8,903 bases of DNA. It comes from Nitrospira sp. GTDB lineage: Bacteria > Nitrospirota > Thermodesulfovibrionia > Thermodesulfovibrionales > SM23-35. This document shows, one piece after another, positions 1 to 5,819 of this stretch (the stretch's first letter is position 1; each line of letters starts with the position of its first letter). The notes under the pieces were generated by a model. That model saw nothing but the letters and a program-made list of their open reading frames with translations. It did no database searches and was not told the origin of the DNA. The stretch is taken from NCBI GenBank assembly GCA_016873575.1, contig VGWY01000107.1, forward strand, positions 1 to 8,903, written 5' to 3'. A program made the translations under genes and the position numbers.

Positions 1-1
1 A

Positions 2-1078
2 CTTTACAAATATTCATCTTTGCTTGAAACAAAACTCCGTGAACTTCCGCAGCTCGAGGATGTTACCAGCGACCTTCAGATCAAAAACCCTCAGGTGAAT
101 GTGGAGATTGACCGTGATAAAGCATCATCCCTTGGAGTTACTGCACAGCAGATCGAAGATGCTCTGAGTGCTGCGTATGCGTCACAGCAGGTATCTACCA
201 TATATGCACCGAATAATCAATACAGGGTTATCACAGAAGTCGAGCCTCAATATCAGATGGACCCTTCTGCTTTATCATTGCTCTATGTAAGATCATCAGA
301 AGGAAAACTTGTTCCGTTAAATACGGTAGCTACTCTGACACAGACCATCGGTCCCTTGACTGTGAACCATTCGGGACAGCTGCCAGCTGTAACTATTTCC
401 TTCGACCTAAAGCCGGGAGTATCTCTCGGAGAGGCGGTGACAATTGTTGACAAACTCGCACGTGCCGTTCTTCCCCAGACAATAAGTACCAGCTTTCAGG
501 GCACTGCCCAGGCCTTTCAGACTTCGCTCCAGGGCCTGTGGCTTCTTCTGATTATGTCTATTCTTGTAATCTACATAGTTTTAGGAATCCTCTATGAAAG
601 CTTCATTCACCCTCTGACCATTCTTTCAGGTCTCCCTTCCGCAGGATTCGGCGCCTTATTAGTCTTGTTGTTATTTCATATGGATCTTGATGTGTACGCT
701 TTTGTCGGTGTCATCATGCTGGTCGGAATTGTAAAAAAGAATGGTATTATGATGATAGATTTTGCTCTGGCCGCACAGAGAAACGAGGGGAAAAAGGCTG
801 TAGATGCAATCTATCAGGGGTGTATTATAAGGTTCCGTCCAATAATGATGACTACCATGTCTGCATTAATGGGGACACTCCCTATTGCTATCGGGTTTGG
901 TGCAGGGGCGGAAGCACGCCGTCCTCTGGGTCTTGCCGTTGTTGGTGGACTTCTTGTCTCCCAGGTGTTAACTCTCTATGTAACTCCTGTTTTTTATCTC
1001 TACATGGAAGCCTTCCAGGAAAAGGTGAGCAACTGGCTTGGCAAGAGTAAAAAAATCAAAGAGTTTTATAACACATAG
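2..1078 (+). CDS. RND multidrug efflux pump inner-membrane subunit, C-terminal part (5' truncated by window edge)
   Basis: This is the last 358 residues of an HAE1-type resistance-nodulation-division pump, a proton-driven inner-membrane exporter of drugs or other amphiphiles. Full-length members are about 1,030-1,050 residues, so roughly a third is visible; the frame is open from base 2, so the real start lies outside. The first ~165 residues are periplasmic porter/docking sequence. A run of hydrophobic segments follows, including the hallmarks LYESFIHPLTILSGLPSAG and GIVKKNGIMMIDFALAAQR, then IRFRPIMMTT and the terminal GLAVVGGLL...TPVFYLYME helix. The VKKNGIMMIDFA block most resembles MdtB/MdtC-type pumps, a family-level inference. 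The C-terminal tail is short. An adaptor gene would be expected upstream, out of view; the TolC-like gene downstream may provide the outer-membrane exit. Substrate cannot be told from sequence. Confidence 0.95.
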   Translation, partial: LYKYSSLLETKLRELPQLEDVTSDLQIKNPQVNVEIDRDKASSLGVTAQQIEDALSAAYASQQVSTIYAPNNQYRVITEVEPQYQMDPSALSLLYVRSSEGKLVPLNTVATLTQTIGPLTVNHSGQLPAVTISFDLKPGVSLGEAVTIVDKLARAVLPQTISTSFQGTAQAFQTSLQGLWLLLIMSILVIYIVLGILYESFIHPLTILSGLPSAGFGALLVLLLFHMDLDVYAFVGVIMLVGIVKKNGIMMIDFALAAQRNEGKKAVDAIYQGCIIRFRPIMMTTMSALMGTLPIAIGFGAGAEARRPLGLAVVGGLLVSQVLTLYVTPVFYLYMEAFQEKVSNWLGKSKKIKEFYNT

Positions 1079-1090
1079 TGTGCTATAAAA
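1064..1090. repeat. Inverted repeat spanning the RND stop codon
   Basis: TTTTATA-a-CACA-tag-TGTG-c-TATAAAA pairs over 11 of 12 positions around the TAG stop codon. The T-rich arm comes first and the A-rich arm second, the opposite of an intrinsic terminator, so I do not call it one. It may be a weak mRNA 3' structure, a protein site or coincidence. Confidence 0.4.
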
Positions 1091-1111
1091 AGGAATATCT
1101 TTACATAAGTT

Positions 1112-1198
1112 GTCATTCCTGCCCCCATTTTCATGAGGGTAAACTCCAGCAGGAATCCAGGACCGTTGCTTCTGGATTCCCGTTTGCACGGGAATGAC
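1112..1198. repeat. REP-like double-hairpin intergenic repeat
   Basis: The 87-bp block opens with GTCATTCCTG and closes with CGGGAATGAC. It contains two side-by-side hairpins (ATTCCTGC 1115-1122 with GCAGGAAT 1149-1156; ATTCCCGT 1176-1183 with ACGGGAAT 1188-1195). A central pair, GGAATCCAG 1152-1160 with CTGGATTCC 1172-1180, also matches. The 'GTCATTCC...GGATTCC...GGGAATGAC' style is a familiar dispersed palindromic repeat in many bacterial genomes. It sits between the RND gene and the TolC gene and could stabilise or attenuate the transcript between the two pump modules. Confidence 0.75.
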
Positions 1199-1240
1199 GA
1201 AAGAACAAAACTGTAAGAAATTTCAGGAACACTACAATAG

Positions 1241-1247
1241 AGGAGGT
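1241..1247 (+). promoter_or_regulatory. Strong ribosome binding site for the TolC-like gene
   Basis: AGGAGGT lies 5 nt upstream of the ATG at 1253, a near-perfect Shine-Dalgarno. It fixes the start of the TolC-like gene and suggests strong initiation after the REP-containing gap. No convincing promoter was found in the gap. Confidence 0.85.
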
Positions 1248-1252
1248 TAAGA

Positions 1253-2554
1253 ATGAAATATAAATATTATTATATTGCTCTCATATTTTTATTTTTCATA
1301 TTCATCACACCTTTTAATGGTGCAGCAGAGGAGGTTATAAAAAAGGGTGAATCTCTCAACTTGGAGAGGTGTGTTGAGATAGCCTTGAAAATGCATCCCG
1401 GCATCATTGCTGCGAAAAATACAGTAAATGCAAATGAGAGTAGAGTAGAACAGTCTCGTGCAAATTATTATCCGCAGATAAACTGGTCATCGAGCTACAG
1501 CAGGATCTCACCGACATCCGGCACAGCAAGTGGTTCATTTGGAAGGACAGATTCGTTCGATGAATATTCCAACGGCTTCAATCTTAGTCAGACCATCTAT
1601 GATTTTGGGAAAACGCCTACACAAATAAAGATACAGGATTTTAATTCTGATTCTTCGCGTTCTGATCTTGAAAATGTGACGGAACAGGTAATCTTAAATG
1701 TAAAACAGACCTATTACGGTGTGTTGCAGGCAAAGCGGAACAGGGATGTTTCTGCAGAGTCAGTTAAACAATTCGAGCAACACCTTGAACAGGCAAAAGC
1801 TTTTTACACAGTGGGCACAAAACCTAAATTTGATGTGACAAAGGCAGAGGTGGACTTGAGTAATTCAAAGTTGAATCTGATAAGGTCAGAAAATGTTCTC
1901 AGGTTAGCGGTGGTGAAGCTGAACAATGCAATGGGTGTTCCCGATGCACCTGAATATATTCTTGAAGATAATCTTTCACTCCAGAAATACAATATAACCT
2001 TTGAAGATGCACTAACTGATGCATATAAAAACAGACCTGACTTAAAATCAATTATCGCAAAAAAGAAGGCAGCAGAGGAATCCATTGAACTTGCAAAGAA
2101 GGGCTACTATCCTGTATTAACAGGCAATGCAGCTTACAACTGGTCCGGAGAAAGATTTCCACTGGAGCATGGCTGGAATGTAGGAGCAACCCTTTCATTC
2201 CCAATATTCAGTGGATTTCTTACAAAATACCAGGTGGAGGAAGCAAAGGCAAACCTGAATGTCCTGACGGCAAATGAAGAGTCAGTAAAACAAACTGTAT
2301 CCCTTGAAGTACAGCAGGCATATTTGAATCTGAAAGACGCAGAGGAAAGGATTCCCACGGCGGAACTTACGGTAAGGCAGGCAGAGGAAAATTTTGAGAT
2401 AGCAAATGGCAGATACACAGCAGGTGTGGGAAATCCCATCGAGGTGACCGATGCAGAGGTTTCATTGAGTAATGCAAAGACAGCTTATATCCAGGCACTT
2501 TATGATTATAAGGTTGCGTGGGCAAGTCTTGAGAAAGCAATGGGAATCAGATGA
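1253..2554 (+). CDS. TolC-like outer-membrane efflux protein (OEP family)
   Basis: This 433-residue protein is the outer-membrane channel of a tripartite exporter. Residues 1-25 form a signal peptide: a short charged start (MKYK), a very hydrophobic stretch, and a plausible cleavage after GAA. The mature part has the two tandem OEP repeats of TolC proteins, roughly residues 34-225 and 255-430, each giving long helices and a pair of beta strands. Landmarks are LERCVEIALKMHPG, the strand region LSQTIYDFGKTPTQIK in the first repeat, and LSFPIFSGFLTKYQVEEAKANL in the second. The protein ends in YDYKVAWASLEKAMGIR, as is typical of the family. Length is normal for the family. It overlaps the adaptor gene by 4 bp (ATGA), so translation is probably coupled and the channel is made with the MacAB-like pump; it may also serve the RND pump upstream. 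Confidence 0.95.
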   Translation: MKYKYYYIALIFLFFIFITPFNGAAEEVIKKGESLNLERCVEIALKMHPGIIAAKNTVNANESRVEQSRANYYPQINWSSSYSRISPTSGTASGSFGRTDSFDEYSNGFNLSQTIYDFGKTPTQIKIQDFNSDSSRSDLENVTEQVILNVKQTYYGVLQAKRNRDVSAESVKQFEQHLEQAKAFYTVGTKPKFDVTKAEVDLSNSKLNLIRSENVLRLAVVKLNNAMGVPDAPEYILEDNLSLQKYNITFEDALTDAYKNRPDLKSIIAKKKAAEESIELAKKGYYPVLTGNAAYNWSGERFPLEHGWNVGATLSFPIFSGFLTKYQVEEAKANLNVLTANEESVKQTVSLEVQQAYLNLKDAEERIPTAELTVRQAEENFEIANGRYTAGVGNPIEVTDAEVSLSNAKTAYIQALYDYKVAWASLEKAMGIR

Positions 2555-3705
2555 AAAAGATACTGATTATCAGCGCAATTGTTATTGTCATTGCCCTTGC
2601 TGTATTCATTTTATTCAGGGGCAAAGGAAATGAACCGCAATTCAGAACTGATAAGATCGTTAAAGGTGATATCGAGATGACAGTTACTGCAACAGGAACA
2701 GTAAATCCTGTAACCACTGTCCTTGTAGGCACCCAGGTATCAGGAACGATAAAAGAAATATATGTGGATTTCAATTCTCGTGTAAAGAAAGGCCAGTTGA
2801 TAGCCCGGATAGACCCATCTCTCTTTGAGGCGCAGGTGAATCAGGCAAAGGCAAATCTCCTTTCAGCTAAGGCAAATCTGGAGAAAGCCGGGGCAACACT
2901 TGTTGATGCAAAGAGGACAATGGATAGGAATAAGGAAATGTTCTTAAAAAACCTCATTGCGAGGAGTGATCTTGATACATCTGAAACAAACTATGAAACT
3001 GCAAAGGCTCAGGAAAGTGCGGCAAAATCCCAGATCGCCCAGACAGAGGCTGCCTTAAAACTTGTAGAGACAAACCTTCAGTACACGAGGATAGTATCCC
3101 CTGTGGACGGGGTTGTCATATCGAGGAATGTTGATGTTGGGCAGACAGTTGCTGCCAGCTTTCAGACACCTACACTGTTCAGCATTGCACAGGATCTAAC
3201 AAAAATGCAGATTGATACGAACGTGGCTGAAGCGGATATAGGGAAGGTAAAAGTAGGACAGGATGTTGAATTTACCGTGGATGCTTATTCAGACATTACT
3301 TTCAAGGGCAGGGTGTGGCAGGTCAGGAATGCTCCTATAACAGTCCAGAATGTTGTTACCTATGATGTTGTGATTCAGGTCGCTAATCCCGATCTTAAAC
3401 TTAAACCGGGGATGACCGCCAATGTATCCATAATCATATCAATAAAAAAGGATGTTTTAAAGATACCGAATGCTGCTCTGAGGTTCAAACCTTCTGAGAA
3501 GGGTAAGACAGCGGGACAACAAAAAGGGGCTGGAATCTGGATACTCGAAGAGGGGAAACCAAAACGCATACCGGTTTCTACAGGCATAAGTGACGGGAAT
3601 TATACTGAGCTTGTATCGGGAGAGATCAAAGAGGGACAGGAACTGATAGTCGAATCACTCACAAAGGCAAAGACGCCAACGCCTACAGGTCCAAGGATGT
3701 TTTAA
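2551..3705 (+). CDS. macA: MacA-like periplasmic adaptor (HlyD/membrane fusion protein family)
   Basis: This 384-residue protein links the inner-membrane MacB-type transporter to the TolC channel. Residues 4-22 are a hydrophobic anchor with no lipobox. The first lipoyl half follows the beta segment TVTATGTVNPV and covers about residues 60-90 (QVSGTIKEIYV...GQLIARID). A Lys/Ala/Glu-rich helical hairpin spans about 91-178. The second lipoyl half is about 180-205 (IVSPVDGVVISRNVDVGQTV). Beta-barrel and membrane-proximal domains follow, including the family's LKPGMTANVSI near residue 285. The tail is Thr/Pro-rich. The start overlaps the stop of the TolC gene (ATGA) and the stop is 1 bp before the ATPase gene, as expected for an operon encoding one complex. 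The symbol is assigned by family and context; other HlyD-type adaptors of ABC exporters look similar. Confidence 0.9.
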   Translation: MKKILIISAIVIVIALAVFILFRGKGNEPQFRTDKIVKGDIEMTVTATGTVNPVTTVLVGTQVSGTIKEIYVDFNSRVKKGQLIARIDPSLFEAQVNQAKANLLSAKANLEKAGATLVDAKRTMDRNKEMFLKNLIARSDLDTSETNYETAKAQESAAKSQIAQTEAALKLVETNLQYTRIVSPVDGVVISRNVDVGQTVAASFQTPTLFSIAQDLTKMQIDTNVAEADIGKVKVGQDVEFTVDAYSDITFKGRVWQVRNAPITVQNVVTYDVVIQVANPDLKLKPGMTANVSIIISIKKDVLKIPNAALRFKPSEKGKTAGQQKGAGIWILEEGKPKRIPVSTGISDGNYTELVSGEIKEGQELIVESLTKAKTPTPTGPRMF

Positions 3706-3706
3706 A

Positions 3707-4399
3707 ATGGCAATTATTGAGGCACAGGAAATCACGAAAGTCTACAGGCTCGGTGATATCGATCTGAATGCACTCAACGGCGTATCTTTAAGAATAGAAA
3801 AAGGTGAATTTGTCGCAGTAATGGGTCCTTCCGGCTCCGGCAAATCTACTTTTATGAATATTCTGGGATGTCTTGATAAACCGACCAATGGCAATTATTT
3901 TTTAGAAAATATTGATATCGGTGATCTTAACAGGGATGAACTGGCGGCTATAAGGAACAAAAAAATAGGCTTTATCTTTCAAGGGTTCAACCTGCTTCCG
4001 AGGACATCAGCGATTGAAAATGTCGAACTTCCAATGCTTTATGACGGGATTTCTCTTAAAGAAAGAAGGCAGCGGGCAATGGCGTCACTCAAAAGCGTGG
4101 GTCTTGAAGGGAGAGAGGACCATCATCCCAATCAGCTTTCAGACGGCCAACAGCAAAGGGTTGCGATAGCCAGAGCACTTGTGAATGACGCTCCTATAAT
4201 ACTCGCTGATGAACCCACAGGGAATCTCGATTCAAAGACCAGCGCCGATATCATGGAGCTTTTTGTAAAACTGAATACTAAATCAAAAATTACGATAATA
4301 CTTGTAACACATGAAACTGATATAGCTGCATACAGCAAGCGGATTATAAAATTCCTGGATGGACGTATTATCAGTGATGAACAAAAGAAGAGGCTGTGA
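3707..4399 (+). CDS. MacB-type ABC transporter ATP-binding subunit with LSDGQ signature
   Basis: This 230-residue protein is a stand-alone nucleotide-binding domain of the MacB/LolD class, which drives mechanotransmission by a dimeric FtsX-like permease. Visible motifs are Walker A GPSGSGKST (40-48), Q-loop Q92 in FIFQGFNLLPR, signature LSDGQQQRVAIARAL (144-158), Walker B IILADE (164-169) with catalytic E169, D-loop NLDSK and H-loop H202 in LVTHE. Length is normal. The oddity is Asp146 (codon GAC) where most relatives have Gly in LSGGQ; everything else is intact. The ATG follows the macA stop after a single base and the gene overlaps the permease start by 4 bp (GTGA). In E. coli MacB the ATPase and permease are fused; a split arrangement is common in other phyla. 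Confidence 0.94.
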   Translation: MAIIEAQEITKVYRLGDIDLNALNGVSLRIEKGEFVAVMGPSGSGKSTFMNILGCLDKPTNGNYFLENIDIGDLNRDELAAIRNKKIGFIFQGFNLLPRTSAIENVELPMLYDGISLKERRQRAMASLKSVGLEGREDHHPNQLSDGQQQRVAIARALVNDAPIILADEPTGNLDSKTSADIMELFVKLNTKSKITIILVTHETDIAAYSKRIIKFLDGRIISDEQKKRL

Positions 4400-5625
4400 T
4401 CAATATACCTTCAACATTTAGAATAGCATTCAGGGCATTGAAAGTGAACAAGATGCGTTCCGCCCTTACAATGTTAGGAATTATTATCGGTGTTGGCGCT
4501 GTTATTGCCATGCTTGCTGTAGGCACCGGAGCAAGCAAGAAAATCGCTGACCAAATTTCGAGCATGGGGAGCAATCTCATCATGATTCTTCCGGGAGCGA
4601 CTACAGCAGGAGGTGTGAGAATGGGCGCCGGGACCCAACCTACATTGACCATGGGTGATGCAGAAGCTATTCAGAAAGAATGCCTTGCTGTATCTGATGT
4701 TGCTCCTGTTCTCAGCGGGGTAGCACAGGTTGTTTTTGGCCATCAAAACTGGTCAACAGGGGTTGTAGGAACAACACAGAGTATGCTGATTGTCAGGAAC
4801 TGGCAGCTTGCTGCAGGCAAGTCCTTTACGGAGCAGGATGTTAAGAGTGCTACAAAGGTGTGCTTGTTGGGACAGTCTGTTGTGGACAATCTTTTTGGAG
4901 ATATGAACCCGGTTGGTCAATTTATCAGGATCAAAAATGTACCATTTATCGTTATAGGTATCCTTACACCAAAAGGACAATCTGCACAGGGCCAGGACCA
5001 GGACGATACTATTTTGATCCCGGTTACAACAGCACAAAAAAAACTTTTCGGAACCTCTTTCCCCGGGATGGTACGGACAATAATGGTTAAGGCAAAAAGC
5101 ACGGAAGACTTAGCGCCTGCCGAGAAACAGATAACCGAGTTACTTAAGCAGAGGCATCATATTGGTCCAAAGCAGGATAATGATTTCACAGTCAGAAATC
5201 TTACCCAGATAATGCAGACAGCAGAACAGTCAACAAAGGTAATGACTATATTGCTTGGCGCCATTGCATCAGTTTCTCTCCTCGTTGGAGGCATTGGAAT
5301 CATGAACATTATGCTCGTATCGGTTACAGAGAGGACAAGAGAGATAGGAATAAGGATGGCCATAGGCGCAAAAATATGGGACATAAGGCTGCAGTTCATA
5401 ATCGAGGCACTCACCTTATCGTTAATCGGTGGAGTAGCCGGGATTATCTTTGGCATATCAGGGTCAGAATTGATATCGACACTTGCGGGCTGGACCACAA
5501 TCATATCTCCCCTTTCAATTCTGCTTGCCTTCGGTTTTTCCGGCATGGTAGGAATATTCTTCGGATTTTATCCTGCCTACAAGGCATCACTCCTCGACCC
5601 TATAGATGCATTAAGATATGAGTAG
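4396..5625 (+). CDS. MacB-type ABC transporter permease (FtsX/MacB family)
   Basis: This 409-residue inner-membrane protein is the transmembrane partner of the ATPase just upstream and forms a type VII ABC exporter with the MacA-like adaptor and TolC-like channel. TM1 is about residues 22-43, in the typical context RALKVNKMRSALTMLGIIIGVGAV. A MacB_PCD-like periplasmic domain fills about 45-275. TM2 is about 284-308, TM3 about 333-355 and TM4 about 372-392. The conserved cytoplasmic loop VTERTREIGIRMAIGA (310-325) contacts the ATPase, and the C-terminal FYPAYKASLLDPIDALRYE is a family hallmark. The start is GTG, overlapping the ATPase stop by 4 bp. A purine stretch (AGAAGAGG, 4386-4393) lies just before it, closer than ideal, so translational coupling probably matters. 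The next Met (residue 20) would remove conserved sequence. Confidence 0.94.
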   Translation: MINIPSTFRIAFRALKVNKMRSALTMLGIIIGVGAVIAMLAVGTGASKKIADQISSMGSNLIMILPGATTAGGVRMGAGTQPTLTMGDAEAIQKECLAVSDVAPVLSGVAQVVFGHQNWSTGVVGTTQSMLIVRNWQLAAGKSFTEQDVKSATKVCLLGQSVVDNLFGDMNPVGQFIRIKNVPFIVIGILTPKGQSAQGQDQDDTILIPVTTAQKKLFGTSFPGMVRTIMVKAKSTEDLAPAEKQITELLKQRHHIGPKQDNDFTVRNLTQIMQTAEQSTKVMTILLGAIASVSLLVGGIGIMNIMLVSVTERTREIGIRMAIGAKIWDIRLQFIIEALTLSLIGGVAGIIFGISGSELISTLAGWTTIISPLSILLAFGFSGMVGIFFGFYPAYKASLLDPIDALRYE

Positions 5626-5746
5626 AAGAATGGTGGATAGACCTGTAAAGGGCTGGAAAGGAACCATGCATTTTCAAATAAGATTTGAAGAAAACACTTC
5701 TTTTCATATCGTAGCGATGGACGATAACCCTGAAGCATGGGGGTAA
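5618..5746 (+). CDS. Possible 42-residue ORF overlapping the permease stop (unrecognised, low confidence)
   Basis: An ATG at 5618 overlaps the permease stop (ATGAGTAG) and opens a 42-codon frame beginning MSRRMVDRPVKGWKG and ending FHIVAMDDNPEAWG before TAA at 5744. A second ATG at 5666 has AAAGGA 4 nt upstream and would give 26 residues. The composition looks protein-like, but I do not recognise a family. Another frame stays open past the stop towards 5850, so this could instead be the worn 3' remnant of a longer gene. It may simply be chance; no downstream + strand gene uses it. Confidence 0.25.
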   Translation: MSRRMVDRPVKGWKGTMHFQIRFEENTSFHIVAMDDNPEAWG

Positions 5747-5819
5747 AGTTGGTTGTTTCACCTACGAGTCGCAATTTTGTATCTGTATGAATTGTATGGA
5801 TTACCGAAATATCTCTAAC
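5626..5819. other. Gap between convergent genes
   Basis: This 194-bp stretch separates the 3' ends of the permease gene (+) and the fibre gene (-). Apart from the small candidate ORF it holds one weak A/T hairpin near 5688-5703 (AAGAA with TTCTT, loop AACAC, then a short T run), which could act as a poor bidirectional terminator. No strong GC-rich terminator is seen. Confidence 0.4.

Noticed and set aside
1064..1090. Inverted repeat at the RND stop as an intrinsic terminator
   Set aside because: The stem is A/T-rich with T first and A last, so no T tract follows the hairpin on the + strand.
1233..1238. TACAAT resembling a -10 element before the TolC gene
   Set aside because: Transcription would begin within the ribosome binding site, and no matching -35 lies 17 bp upstream.
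5577..5774. 65-codon - strand frame across the permease end and the gap
   Set aside because: It overlaps the well-supported permease 3' end, has no ribosome site and shows no recognisable protein features.
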